This document shows, in pieces, positions 9,454 through 18,514 of a stretch of DNA of 64,000 nucleotides. A program made the position numbers and the translations under genes. Below the pieces are notes generated by a model. It made no database searches, was not told the DNA's origin, and saw only the letters and a list, made by a program, of their open reading frames with translations. The DNA comes from Streptomyces sp. NBC_01197 (GTDB lineage: Bacteria; Actinomycetota; Actinomycetes; Streptomycetales; Streptomycetaceae): contig NZ_CP108569.1 in assembly GCF_036010505.1 (NCBI RefSeq), forward strand, positions 434,001-498,000, written 5' to 3'. How positions within the stretch are numbered: position 1 is the stretch's first letter; every line of letters begins with the position of its first letter.

Positions 9454-10902
9454 TCAGGCCACCCCAACCCTCTTACCCGGTACGCCACCGGACTCCTCCC
9501 GGGACGTACGTGTCCGCACCGCCAGTTGTGCCACACCGGTGACGACGAGGTTGGGCAGCAGCGCCACGAGGCCCGGGTCCATTGTCCCCAGATCCACGTT
9601 GCCGAAGGTCAGCCAGGTGAGGACGGCCACTCCGGTGAGGATGCCGAGCAGAGCGGGGATCGCGTCCAGGCGCACCTTCCTCGCCAGGCCCATGGTGATG
9701 GCCGGGGCCAGCTGACTGAGTCCGCCGAAGGTGAGCAGCAGCAGATTGGCGAGGAGGTCAGGACGGGACAGTCCGAGACAGAGCGCGAGGGCGGCGGCGC
9801 CGACCGCGCACACATGGTTCGTACGCAGCTGGGTGCGCTCGCTGCGGACACTCAGGACATTGCGCGACAGCAGGCTGGAGATGCCCACGATGATGGCGGC
9901 GGACGGGACCATGGCGGCCGATGCCGCGGCGACCGCGACGACACCGACCAGCCAGCCTGGCAGGGTCTGGCCGGCGAGGGTCAGTGCCACCGCGTTCCCG
10001 GGCGAGTGGGGCGACACCATGAGGATGCCGGCGAATCCGACGATGACCGGGATACCGAGGGCTATCTGGTAGAGGGGCAGCCAGATGGCGTTGGAGCGCA
10101 GCGCCCGGCCGCTCCGGGCCGCCAGGACCGGAGGCCACAGATGGGCCATGGTCCCCAGGCCGCCGCCGATGCCGGAGATGATGACGGCACTGACGAAAAA
10201 GGTCGAGTCGTAGCCTTTCTGGTCGAGCGTCAGGAGGTCCGGGCGGGTGTCCCGTACGGTCTCGAAGAGGCCCCCGATGCCGCCCTTCACCGAGATCGCG
10301 ACCCCGATGAACAGGACGAGGAGCCCGACGACCATCAGAGCGTCCTTGAGGTAGGCGACGCGGGCGACTCCGCGGATACCGGACCACAGGACGAAGCCGA
10401 CGGTGAGGACGGTCGCGAGGATCATGCTGAGGTTGCCGCCCGTGCGGCTGCCCGTCGCCAGTTGGACGATCAGACCGAGGCCGGTGATCTGCAACTGGAG
10501 GTAGGGCAGCAGGAACACGGCCCCGACGATGGCGACGACCCGGCCCAGGAGCGGGCTGCGGTAGCGCTCGGCGAAGAAGTCCGCCTGTGTCAGATAGCCG
10601 TGCTCGCTGCCGAGTCGGCGCATCCTCGGAGCGGTGAAGTACTGCAGGACGAAGTTGATGGCGAGGTAGCACAAGGCGTACGAGGCGGCGACCCCGCCGC
10701 CGAAGGCCAGGCCGGCCAGGCCAAGGAAGCTGAAGGTGGTGAAGGACTCGCCCGCCTGCAGGAACCACGTGGTGAAGGTGGAGAACTTCCGTTCGCCCAC
10801 GGTCCATTCACCGAGCGGGCCCTTGGCCGGACGGTGTCTTCCGATCCCGACCACGGCGATGGCCAGCATGCCGATCGTGGCGATGACACTGGTGCTGTTC
10901 AT
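9454..10902 (-). CDS. Sodium:solute symporter family transporter
   Basis: A 482-residue integral membrane protein with about 12-13 hydrophobic segments. The core resembles the SSS family (GESFTTFSFLGLAG and YLTQADFFAERY are typical of the monocarboxylate/pantothenate branch). It should import a small carboxylate with Na+. Its ATG overlaps the stop of the small DUF3311-like gene (10899-10902), a pairing often seen with this transporter branch. Position in the malonyl-CoA synthetase operon suggests a short dicarboxylate or monocarboxylate substrate. Substrate assignment is inference. Confidence 0.88.
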   Translation of the reverse strand: MNSTSVIATIGMLAIAVVGIGRHRPAKGPLGEWTVGERKFSTFTTWFLQAGESFTTFSFLGLAGLAFGGGVAASYALCYLAINFVLQYFTAPRMRRLGSEHGYLTQADFFAERYRSPLLGRVVAIVGAVFLLPYLQLQITGLGLIVQLATGSRTGGNLSMILATVLTVGFVLWSGIRGVARVAYLKDALMVVGLLVLFIGVAISVKGGIGGLFETVRDTRPDLLTLDQKGYDSTFFVSAVIISGIGGGLGTMAHLWPPVLAARSGRALRSNAIWLPLYQIALGIPVIVGFAGILMVSPHSPGNAVALTLAGQTLPGWLVGVVAVAAASAAMVPSAAIIVGISSLLSRNVLSVRSERTQLRTNHVCAVGAAALALCLGLSRPDLLANLLLLTFGGLSQLAPAITMGLARKVRLDAIPALLGILTGVAVLTWLTFGNVDLGTMDPGLVALLPNLVVTGVAQLAVRTRTSREESGGVPGKRVGVA

Positions 10903-11126
10903 GCCGTGGTCTCCGTCTCAGGCGCGTCCTCGCGTGCCCCGGCGGGCAGGGCGAAGCGGTCGGTGAGGGCGAGCCCGGCAGTCGTCCCGGCCGTCCACAA
11001 CAGGCACCAGGCCAGTACGGAGGGGACGCCGAGCCACAGGTAGGGGCCGTTCACGAAGGGCAGGAACGGTGTGCTGAGGAACGCCATTACGGGCACCACG
11101 GCCCAGATCACGTGCAGTTTTCTCAT
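10899..11126 (-). CDS. DUF3311-like small membrane protein
   Basis: A 75-residue protein with two predicted membrane helices (about residues 6-26 and 30-55) and a short acidic tail. Small proteins of this type commonly precede SSS symporters and are thought to be an accessory subunit. The stop overlaps the symporter start by 4 bp, so translation is coupled. It lies 24 bp after the amidase gene. Family name is given from size, topology and context. Confidence 0.72.
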   Translation of the reverse strand: MRKLHVIWAVVPVMAFLSTPFLPFVNGPYLWLGVPSVLAWCLLWTAGTTAGLALTDRFALPAGAREDAPETETTA

Positions 11127-11150
11127 GAGGGCTCCCGGAGTGCGACAGCT

Positions 11151-12608
11151 TCAGGCAGAGGGAAATACCGGTCGCCGGCGCCCGTGCCGGGTCACGGCCT
11201 CGAACGCGGCGCCGACTTCGAGCACGGCCGCCTCGGCGCGCGGCGGGCCCACGATCTGCAGGCCGACGGGGAGTCCGGCGTCGGTGAAGCCGGCGGGCAC
11301 CGAGAGGGCGGGTGCGCCCAGAACGGAGAGGAAGTACGCGGAGCGCATCCAGTCGAGGTAGCTGTGCTGGGCCTGCCCGTCGATCCCGGTGGGGTACTCC
11401 TCGTCGACGGGGAACGGCGAGACCTGGCTGACAGGCGCGAGCAGCACGTCGTACCGCTCGAAGAAACCGGTGGCGGCGAGATGGATACGGGTGCGCTCGG
11501 CGGTGGCGCGTTCGAGGTCCGCACCGGTGAGGCGCCGTCCCTCTTCGATGTTCCGGATGAGGCTGGGCTTGAGCGACTCGCGCCGTTCGTCGAGGTACGT
11601 GCCGAACCCGAGGCTGAACGCCTGGGCGCGCAGGGTCCGGAAGACGTGTTCGGCGCCGTCGAGGTCCGGGCAGTCCTCTTCGACGCGGCACCCCAGCTCC
11701 TCGAAGACCGCCGCCTGCCGGGCCAGTACGCCGGACACGTCCCGGTCGACGGGCACCCGCCCGCCGAGGTCGGGTGCCCAGGCGACCCGGAGCCCCTTCA
11801 GGTCCCCGCGGACCAGAGGCGCCCGGAAGGTGTGGCCCGGCGCCTCCAGGGAGAGGGGGCTGCGGGGGTCCGGGCCCGCCATCACGGACAGGAGCAGGGC
11901 GGTGTCCGCGACCGTGCGGCCCATGGGTCCCGCGACCGCGAGGGTGTCCCACACGTCGCCCGACGGATGGGACGGCACCCGGCCGGGGGTGGGCCGCAGT
12001 CCTACGACGTTGCAGAACGAAGCGGGGTTGCGCAGCGAGCCGCCCATGTCGCTGCCGTCGGCCAGCGGCTGCAGCCCGGCGGCGAGCGCGGCCGCGGCGC
12101 CGCCGCTGCTGCCACCGGCCGAGCGCCCGGTGTCGTACGGATTGCGGGTCGCACCGAAGACGGGGTTGAACGTGTGCGAACCCGCCGCGAACTCAGGCAC
12201 ATTGGTCTTGCCGATGCGGATGGCGCCCGCCGCCTCGATGCGCTGGACCAGGAGTTCGTCCTCGTCCGGCACATGGTCGGCGAAGAGCGGCGAACCGTGT
12301 GTGGTGCGCATTCCGCGTGTCAGGTGGGTGTCCTTGAACGCGATCGGCAGCCCGTGCAGGGGGCCGGTCGCCTCGCCCCGTGCCATACGTTCGTCGGCCG
12401 CCGCCGCCGCGCGGAGTGCGCCTTCCGCGTCCAGGGTGACGATGGCGTTGACAGCGGGGTTGATCCGCGCGATCCGGTCGAGGTGTGCCTGGACGACCTC
12501 ACGGGCGGAGAGGTCGCGGCTGCGCAGACGCTCTGCGAGTTCCGTGGCGTCGAGCGTGCAGAGGCCGTCGGCCGTGTCTTCGATCATGCGGCACACACTG
12601 AGGGCCAT
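11151..12608 (-). CDS. Amidase signature family hydrolase
   Basis: A 485-residue amidase. The Ser-cisSer-Lys triad is visible: K92 (AFKDTH), S167 within AGGSSGG and S191 in DMGGSLRNPA. Spacing matches the amidase-signature fold, including malonamidase E2. It is the first gene of an operon with a carboxylate symporter, a malonyl-CoA synthetase and a carboxyltransferase. That context suggests it releases ammonia from an amide such as malonamate to give the acid used downstream. ATG 12608 is used; ATG 12587 is possible, and neither has a strong ribosome binding site. The substrate is a hypothesis. Confidence 0.87.
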   Translation of the reverse strand: MALSVCRMIEDTADGLCTLDATELAERLRSRDLSAREVVQAHLDRIARINPAVNAIVTLDAEGALRAAAAADERMARGEATGPLHGLPIAFKDTHLTRGMRTTHGSPLFADHVPDEDELLVQRIEAAGAIRIGKTNVPEFAAGSHTFNPVFGATRNPYDTGRSAGGSSGGAAAALAAGLQPLADGSDMGGSLRNPASFCNVVGLRPTPGRVPSHPSGDVWDTLAVAGPMGRTVADTALLLSVMAGPDPRSPLSLEAPGHTFRAPLVRGDLKGLRVAWAPDLGGRVPVDRDVSGVLARQAAVFEELGCRVEEDCPDLDGAEHVFRTLRAQAFSLGFGTYLDERRESLKPSLIRNIEEGRRLTGADLERATAERTRIHLAATGFFERYDVLLAPVSQVSPFPVDEEYPTGIDGQAQHSYLDWMRSAYFLSVLGAPALSVPAGFTDAGLPVGLQIVGPPRAEAAVLEVGAAFEAVTRHGRRRPVFPSA

Positions 12609-12698
12609 TGACCAGATAAGTCAAGCCTCTTGCGTGGGTGAATGTTTCAGACGCGGACACCGTTCACCTGAAAATTATGGTCAGCCTGAGGAAGGGCG

Positions 12699-13697
12699 TC
12701 AGGTGTGTCGGTGCAGGAGTGGTGTGACCGTCCCGCTCCGTTTCAGAGCCTCCACCACCAGATGGGACTGGACCGCCTGCACCTGCCGTACCCAGGGCGC
12801 CGCGGTCAGGAACTCGTGCAGCGCGGCCTTCGAAGGCTGTGTGACGTCGACAAGCAGCTGGTACTCGCCCATGACCACGGCCGCGTACCGCACGAGGGGC
12901 GATGCGACGAGCAGCTGCCCGACGGCCTCCACCTCATCGGGGCGCGTCTTGATCCAGAGCAGCGCCTCGACGGGAAGCCCGAGCAGTGCGGGTTCCACAC
13001 AGGCCCTGATGCTGACGAGCCCGTCGCGGGTCAGCGACTCCACGCGCCGCCGGGCGGTGGCCAGTGAGACTCCCGCCACCGCGGCCAGTTCCTCGTGCGT
13101 ACAGCGCCCGTCCTCGGCCAGCGCCCGCAGGATCGCCCGCTCCTCCGGACCCACCTCGGAGTCCGGAAGACCGACTCCGTCCGCGAGGGAGGACCGGCCA
13201 CCGAGCGCTTCGATCTCGTCCTCGTCCAGGATGTCCGGCTGCCACTCGTGCACGGTGCGGAAGTACCGCAGGACCGGCGAGACGTTCTGGGCGAGAAGAC
13301 CGGGCAGGGCAGGCACCTCGTCCAGCATCAGATGCGCCAACCGGCCCGGCTGACACTGCAGTTCGGCCACACAGTCGACCGCCCCCGCCAGCACGTAACT
13401 GAAGATCGCGTCGTCGCGCCCGGCCGCCGCTGCTGCCGCCTCCCGTACCGCCCCCGGGCGGCAGTTCATCCGCAGGATCACGGTCTCCCCCCGCACCACA
13501 AGACCCGTGACGGACACCCGCCCGCTCTCCAGGAGCCGCAGGCCGCGCCGCGCCACCTTCCGCTCCGGCTCCCCGAGCGCGGCGGCGATCCGCCGCCAGG
13601 ACGCCCGCCCGTCGATCTGGAGCGCGGCGGCGATACGGCGGTCGAGGGCGTCGAGTTGCTCAACGGGCGAGGTCACAGTCGTCGGAGGCGTCACCAC
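12699..13697 (-). CDS. Lrp/AsnC family regulator, tandem modules
   Basis: A 332-residue protein with two Lrp/AsnC-like halves. The N-terminal HTH covers about residues 14-60 (LDALDRRIAAALQIDGRASW); the second HTH begins near residue 183 (SEVGPEERAILRALAEDGR) and is followed by a ligand-binding RAM-type domain. Double-module Lrp proteins of this size are common in Streptomyces. The start is GTG 13697. It ends 90 bp upstream of the amidase gene on the same strand, so it probably controls the amidase-symporter-matB operon. The effector is unknown. Confidence 0.9.
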   Translation of the reverse strand: MVTPPTTVTSPVEQLDALDRRIAAALQIDGRASWRRIAAALGEPERKVARRGLRLLESGRVSVTGLVVRGETVILRMNCRPGAVREAAAAAAGRDDAIFSYVLAGAVDCVAELQCQPGRLAHLMLDEVPALPGLLAQNVSPVLRYFRTVHEWQPDILDEDEIEALGGRSSLADGVGLPDSEVGPEERAILRALAEDGRCTHEELAAVAGVSLATARRRVESLTRDGLVSIRACVEPALLGLPVEALLWIKTRPDEVEAVGQLLVASPLVRYAAVVMGEYQLLVDVTQPSKAALHEFLTAAPWVRQVQAVQSHLVVEALKRSGTVTPLLHRHT

Positions 13698-13824
13698 TCG
13701 ACCCTATGCGCTCCGTGTGCGGGGGCCGCCGCCCGTCGGCGGGGTGGGGCCTCGGCGGCACCGGCGCCGGCACGACATGCCGCCGGGCGCGGCGGAAGGC
13801 ACTCCGCGCGGAGCTTCCCCGGTA

Positions 13825-13857
13825 GCCGGACGGGCTCGACCGCCGAGCCCGTCCGGC
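13825..13857. terminator. Strong hairpin, 14-bp perfect stem
   Basis: Arms 13825-13838 and 13844-13857 are perfectly complementary with a 5-nt loop. It lies between the sedolisin stop (13936) and the Lrp start (13697), so it should end leftward sedolisin transcripts. Confidence 0.8.
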
Positions 13858-13867
13858 GTCCGGGAGG

Positions 13868-13889
13868 CCAGTGCCGCGGCAGGCACTGG
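13868..13889. terminator. Second hairpin after sedolisin gene
   Basis: CCAGTGCC (13868-13875) pairs with GGCACTGG (13882-13889) over a 6-nt loop. It is the nearer of two tandem hairpins downstream of the sedolisin stop. Confidence 0.6.
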
Positions 13890-13935
13890 CTTTCAGGGAA
13901 GGATCGGCCCGCCGGGGTCCGGCCTGGTACGCCGG

Positions 13936-15312
13936 TCAGCCGCCGTGGCCGGCGCGGGCGAGAGCCGGGACGAACCGGGACGCGTCCACCGTGCCGACGC
14001 CGGTGGCCATGTCATAGCCGTTGACGGCGGTGTAGCCGGTCACCCCCTGGTAACTGTTGTTCGTCCCGTCGTTGACATCCACGATGCCGGACGACGGGCG
14101 GTGGGACAGGGTGTACAGCGCCTTGTTGATGTCCCCGACGCGGTGGCCGGCGACCTGGTCGGCCAGGGCGACGACGCCGGAGAACAGCGGGCCGGCCTCA
14201 CTCGTACCACCGGAGACCTCCCAGCCGACGGCGGTCGGGTCGAAGCTGGAGTACACCCAGGCACCGCCGTCGACCGCGGCGGCCATCGAGATGTCGGGGG
14301 TTCCGCGGCGGGTGCCGACGACCTTCTTCTCGCCGTTCTGGAACGCGGGGCGGCCGAAGACGTGCGACTGGCCGCCGCCGCCCGCGCCGTAGTCGTTGTA
14401 CACGCTCTCCGGCGCGGTGCGGTTGCCCTGGTCGTCCAGATGCAGCTGGGTGCCGCCGACCGAGGTCACCAACGGGTCGGACGAGGGCCAGGAGGTGACC
14501 CGCTTCTTGTAGTAGCCCTTGCCGTCCGCCGTGCTGTCGGTGGCGCCCCCGTCACCCGAGGAGGCAAGGACGGTCACGCCGTGCCGGGCGGCGTCCTTGA
14601 ACGCGTAGCGCAGCTTGCCGATGCTGGAGAAGTCCCCGTTGCCGAAGCCGGGGAACGTGTTCTCCGTGGCGCCGAAACTCTGCGTGATGACGTCACCGAC
14701 GCCGTGGTCGATGAGGGACTTCTCGGCCGACATCATCTCCGGCAGACCGGTGACGCCCTCGGTCTCGGCGACCGCGGTCTCGACGAGCACGATCCTGGCG
14801 TCGGGGGCGACGGCGTGGGCCATCTCCACGTCGAGCGTCGTCTCGCCGGCCCAGCCGGTCATGTCGGAGTTCTTCGGGTCGAACTTGGGCACCTTGCCCC
14901 ACTTCTCGACCTGCACCTTGGCGCTCTTCATCCCGAACTGCTTGCTGTAGACGTCCAGATCGTGCTGGACGGTCGGCGAGCCGAACGAGTCGACGATGAC
15001 GATCGTGCGGCCCTTGCCGGTGACACCGGCCCTGTACAGCGGGTTGAGGTTGTACGCCTGGCGGTACTGGACCGGCGTGTAGCAGGCGATCTTCCACTTC
15101 GCCTGGCACTGCTGAGTTGGCAGGGGGCTGCTGACCGCGCTGACCAGCTGATGACCTGCCACAGCCGGGACCGCCTTGGTCTGCGGTACGGCCTGTGCGG
15201 GTGCGGAGGTGGCGCTGCTGCTCAGGGGGGTGGCTATCACCGCAGCGGCTACGAGGGTGGTGACCCCCGCCGCTGCGGCCCCGGTACGGAGCCGGGTACG
15301 GGCTGTGCGCAT
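13936..15312 (-). CDS. Secreted sedolisin (S53) family serine-carboxyl peptidase
   Basis: A 458-residue preprotein. ATG 15312 has AAGGAG 5-10 bases upstream and gives a signal peptide (basic TARTRLRTG, hydrophobic core, cleavage near AQA about residue 41). Sedolisin features follow: the GETTLDVEMAHAVAP segment with the catalytic Glu and Asp, and the nucleophile region SGGTSEAGPLFSG. Classic S53 enzymes carry a propeptide of about 200 residues; here only about 60 residues separate the signal peptide from the catalytic core (CYTPVQYRQAYNL), so it is a short-form sedolisin. Probably an extracellular protease. Two hairpins follow the gene. Confidence 0.88.
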   Translation of the reverse strand: MRTARTRLRTGAAAAGVTTLVAAAVIATPLSSSATSAPAQAVPQTKAVPAVAGHQLVSAVSSPLPTQQCQAKWKIACYTPVQYRQAYNLNPLYRAGVTGKGRTIVIVDSFGSPTVQHDLDVYSKQFGMKSAKVQVEKWGKVPKFDPKNSDMTGWAGETTLDVEMAHAVAPDARIVLVETAVAETEGVTGLPEMMSAEKSLIDHGVGDVITQSFGATENTFPGFGNGDFSSIGKLRYAFKDAARHGVTVLASSGDGGATDSTADGKGYYKKRVTSWPSSDPLVTSVGGTQLHLDDQGNRTAPESVYNDYGAGGGGQSHVFGRPAFQNGEKKVVGTRRGTPDISMAAAVDGGAWVYSSFDPTAVGWEVSGGTSEAGPLFSGVVALADQVAGHRVGDINKALYTLSHRPSSGIVDVNDGTNNSYQGVTGYTAVNGYDMATGVGTVDASRFVPALARAGHGG

Positions 15313-15628
15313 GGATTCTCCTTGTGCGGAGCGGAGCCGTACGAAGCGGCTTCCGCGATCACATCCGCGGGGCATGCGCAGGACAAGAGCGTTGATTCAT
15401 TAATATCGAACGCTTTGCCTAAGGATGAAGACTTGGCGCGTCCATGACCGTTTCATGGGCCAATCAGCCGGTCCGGGGACCGGCCACCTCGCGGAGCCGA
15501 CCACTTGGCGGGGGTCGCTGGGACAGGAAGCGCTCACGGAATCCGGGCAGACCAGACCTCTGAACGGGCTGTCAACAAACTGTTAGCGTGGCCGGATTCC
15601 GACACCCCTCATGTTCCGAGGCTCTCGA
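15313..15628. other. Divergent intergenic region, sedolisin/GH63
   Basis: About 316 bp separating two divergent secreted-protein genes. An AT-richer patch lies at 15390-15425. GGAAGCGCTCAC at 15526-15537 resembles half of a LacI-family operator, and AACAAACTGTT at about 15573-15583 is a short palindrome. No gene is seen. Confidence 0.4.
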
Positions 15629-17824
15629 ATGAATCATTTTTCGCGGAGGCAGTTCGCCGCTTCGTCGCTCATACCGCTGGGCGCCGCCCTGTTGCCGGCG
15701 GTGCCCGCCCATGCCCAGGAGAGAGCGTCCGAAGCGCCACGCCCCGGCGCCGGTGACCCGTTCCGGGACGGGCTCTCCGACGTACTCGACCTGCACGGCC
15801 TTCCCGGGGCGGCCCAGCCGCCGGAGGACAATCCACTCAATGTCTTCGCCGACCTCGGGGCCTGGCACGCCTACGGCCTGCCCTCAGCGGCGGACCACGC
15901 GTACTTCGGAGGCTTCAGCGGGCCCCTCTACGTGGCAGAGGAGTACCCCTGGTACCTGAGCCGGGCGTTCACCCGGTTCGGGCTCGTCGACGAGCGGTCG
16001 GCGCGGGCTGTCGACCTGTCCGGGGACCGGTCGCCCCGCCTGGAGGCCCGGCCCGGCGTCCTGGCACAGTCGTACGTCACCGACGGTCTGCGCGTGACGG
16101 TGGAGCTGCGGTACGCCAGCAACCGCACCGCCCTGGTCCGCGCGACGGTCGAGAACCGGGGAGACAGACACCGCGAGCTGCGCGCCCACTGGACGGGAGC
16201 TCTGCTGCGCCACACCAGCGAGCCGGTTCGCAGCGCGCCGCGACTGCACGCGACTGATGACGGCGTCGCGGTCGGGTTCGCCGAGGTCCGCTCGTTCGAG
16301 GACTTCCTGACCACAGCCCTGACCCGGTTCGAAGTGGCGCACGCCGTGCCCGTACGCACGACCGTCCACGGCGACGAGTACCGCACCACCGTGCACCGGC
16401 CGACGAGGCTGGCGCCGGGCGCGGCGGCCACGTTCACCTGGACCGAGTCGTACACGTTCACCGACGCCGAGCGGCGTACGGACCGGCCCGCCGTACGCGA
16501 GGCCCTGGCGCACCCGGAACGTGTCGCGGGCGGTGCGGACCGCCGCTGGCAGCTCTATCTGACCCGCGCGCTCGACGGAGTGGCCCCCGACCGCCGCCGG
16601 ACCGCGGCCAAGGCGGTACAGACACTGGTGACCAACTGGCGCAGTCCGGCGGGTGCACTGCGTAAGGACGGAATCACTCCGTCCCTCACCAATATGTGGT
16701 TCGCCGGGGGCTTCTGGGCCTGGGACTCGTGGAAGGAAGCCGTCGCGACGGCCGTCTTCGATCCTCAACTGGCCGTCTCCACCATTGAGTCGATGTTCGA
16801 CTACCAGATTCAGCCGGATTCCCCGGACCGTCCGCAGGACGCCGGGATGGTGCCGGACGCACTATTCTACAACGACATCCGCCAGGGTGGCCTGAACTGG
16901 AACGAACGCAACTCCAAGCCGCCGCTGGCCGCCTGGGCGGTGTGGCAGGTGTACGAGCGGGGCGGGGGCCGGGCGTTCCTGCACCGGATGTACCCGAAGC
17001 TCAGGGCGTACCACGCGTGGTGGTACCGCGACCGGGACCACGATCAGAACGGCCTGGCCGAGTACGGCGCCACGGTGGACCCGGCCAACGACAGCACCGA
17101 GCAGCGGAGACTGGCAGCCGCCTGGGAGAGCGGGATGGACAACGCTCCGAGGTTCGACGACACGCAGGTGCGTACCAACACCGACCGGGCGGGGCGCACC
17201 GTCGGCTACTCGCTGGCGCAGCAGTCGGTCGATCTCAACTGCTTCCTGTACGCGGAGAAACGCTTCCTCGCCCGGATGGCCACCGAGCTCGGCTGGCCGG
17301 ACGATGCGAAGGAGCTGAACCACGGGGCGGATGCCTTGCGGGACCGGATCAGGACCCACACCTACGACCCCGCCACCGGATACTTCTACGACTGCGGGCC
17401 GGACGGCAGCGGACCGCGCACGGCGGCCGGCAAGGGCATCGAAGGAGCCATCCCGCTGTGGACCGGCGTCGCGTCCGCGCGCGAGGCCGCCGCTGCCCGC
17501 ACGGCGCTCACCGACCCCGCGCAGTTCGCCACCCACATGCCCCTGCCGACGGTCGCACGCAACAGTCCGAAGTTCGACCCGACCGGATACTGGCGCGGTC
17601 TCGTCTGGCTGGACCAGGCGTATTTCGCCATCCGCGGTCTGTCCGGCTACGGCTACGACCGGGACGCCCGGGCCATCGGCGAACAGCTGCTCCAGCACGC
17701 GGACGGCCTGCTCGGCGACGGACCAATCCGCGAGAACTACCAGCCGCTGACCGGTGCGGGAGAGAACTCCGCGAACTTCTCCTGGTCGGCCGCGGCCGTT
17801 CTGGAGATGCTGCGCGACCGGTGA
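15629..17824 (+). CDS. Tat-exported GH63-like glycoside hydrolase
   Basis: A 731-residue enzyme with an (alpha/alpha)6-type catalytic region. NMWFAGGFWAWDSWKE and GLNWNERNSKPPLAAW resemble the catalytic segments of GH63 glucosidases such as E. coli YgjK. An N-terminal beta domain (about 60-300) precedes them. ATG 15629 gives a Tat signal (FSRRQFAAS, hydrophobic core, AHA cleavage) with GAGG upstream; ATG 15611 would add six residues. It probably hydrolyses an alpha-glucoside outside the membrane. It converges on a TetR gene with a shared hairpin. The exact sugar is unknown. Confidence 0.87.
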   Translation: MNHFSRRQFAASSLIPLGAALLPAVPAHAQERASEAPRPGAGDPFRDGLSDVLDLHGLPGAAQPPEDNPLNVFADLGAWHAYGLPSAADHAYFGGFSGPLYVAEEYPWYLSRAFTRFGLVDERSARAVDLSGDRSPRLEARPGVLAQSYVTDGLRVTVELRYASNRTALVRATVENRGDRHRELRAHWTGALLRHTSEPVRSAPRLHATDDGVAVGFAEVRSFEDFLTTALTRFEVAHAVPVRTTVHGDEYRTTVHRPTRLAPGAAATFTWTESYTFTDAERRTDRPAVREALAHPERVAGGADRRWQLYLTRALDGVAPDRRRTAAKAVQTLVTNWRSPAGALRKDGITPSLTNMWFAGGFWAWDSWKEAVATAVFDPQLAVSTIESMFDYQIQPDSPDRPQDAGMVPDALFYNDIRQGGLNWNERNSKPPLAAWAVWQVYERGGGRAFLHRMYPKLRAYHAWWYRDRDHDQNGLAEYGATVDPANDSTEQRRLAAAWESGMDNAPRFDDTQVRTNTDRAGRTVGYSLAQQSVDLNCFLYAEKRFLARMATELGWPDDAKELNHGADALRDRIRTHTYDPATGYFYDCGPDGSGPRTAAGKGIEGAIPLWTGVASAREAAAARTALTDPAQFATHMPLPTVARNSPKFDPTGYWRGLVWLDQAYFAIRGLSGYGYDRDARAIGEQLLQHADGLLGDGPIRENYQPLTGAGENSANFSWSAAAVLEMLRDR

Positions 17825-17836
17825 GGGGTCCGGCAT

Positions 17837-17868
17837 CCGTCGGGCGGGCCCGCCCGCCCGCCCGACGG
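17837..17868. terminator. Bidirectional terminator, 13-bp stem
   Basis: Arms 17837-17849 and 17856-17868 are perfectly complementary with a 6-nt loop. It sits in the 47-bp gap between the convergent GH63 and TetR genes. Confidence 0.75.
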
Positions 17869-17871
17869 GCG

Positions 17872-18432
17872 TCAGGATCGGTCGAGGGCGTTCGTCACGA
17901 GTTCGCGGGCGTACTCCGCGTCCAGTCGACCGGGGCGGAAGAGGATGCGGTACATCATCGGCGCCACGACCCGGTCGATCACCCGTTCCGTGTCGGGTAC
18001 TGCCTCTCCGCGCCGCGTCGCGCGGTTCAGTACGGCGTCGATCTGCTCCGCGGCATAGGCGGAGCACTGACCGGCGTTGGTGCCGTCCGAATCGCCGAGA
18101 AGGGCGTCCCTGATGTACGCGCGTCCGGGCGGAGAGGCCATCTCGTCCAGGAACTGCTCCGCCCACGCGTCGAGATCGGCCCGCAGGCCGCCGAGGTCCG
18201 CGGGTTCGGTCTCCGGGCGCAGCCGTTCGACTGCGACGTCGGACAGGAGTTCCTGCAGGTCGCCCCAGCGACGGTAGATCGTGGACGGTGTCACGCCGGC
18301 CCGGGCCGCCACCATGGGGACGGTCAGCGCTTCGCGGCCCGTCTCACCGACGAGTTCACGGACCGCCGCGTGGACGGACTCCTGCACGCGGGCGCTGCGC
18401 CCGCCGGGGCGGGCCATGGGCTTGGGGCTCAT
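17872..18432 (-). CDS. TetR/AcrR family repressor
   Basis: A 186-residue regulator. The N-terminal HTH is clear (VPMVAARAGVTPSTIYRRWGDLQELL, about residues 37-62), followed by a helical ligand domain. ATG 18432 is favoured because AAGGTGG lies upstream; GTG 18441 is the alternative. A 7-5-7 inverted repeat overlaps the region immediately upstream (18445-18463) and two further copies lie 1.8 kb away between the AtzG-like and MBL genes. This suggests it represses itself, the amidase pair and the MBL hydrolase. The inducer is unknown. Confidence 0.9.
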   Translation of the reverse strand: MSPKPMARPGGRSARVQESVHAAVRELVGETGREALTVPMVAARAGVTPSTIYRRWGDLQELLSDVAVERLRPETEPADLGGLRADLDAWAEQFLDEMASPPGRAYIRDALLGDSDGTNAGQCSAYAAEQIDAVLNRATRRGEAVPDTERVIDRVVAPMMYRILFRPGRLDAEYARELVTNALDRS

Positions 18433-18444
18433 GCCTTCCACCTT

Positions 18445-18463
18445 AATGCGAATACGTTGCTTC
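18445..18463. promoter_or_regulatory. TetR operator copy 1 (autoregulatory)
   Basis: AATGCGA and TTGCTTC half-sites flank a 5-bp spacer (GC-A/T-GC core conserved). It lies directly upstream of the TetR start and matches the layout of the two sites at 20239 and 20285. Least symmetric of the three. Confidence 0.55.
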
Positions 18464-18514
18464 TAGCCGCCCCGTCCCGGGAAACCGCGAGCCACCCGGA
18501 GTTTCGGTCGGTGC

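Noticed and set aside
9385..11043. Plus-strand frame of about 550 codons opposite the symporter gene
   Set aside because: Asp/Gly/Glu-rich shadow of a well-supported membrane transporter.
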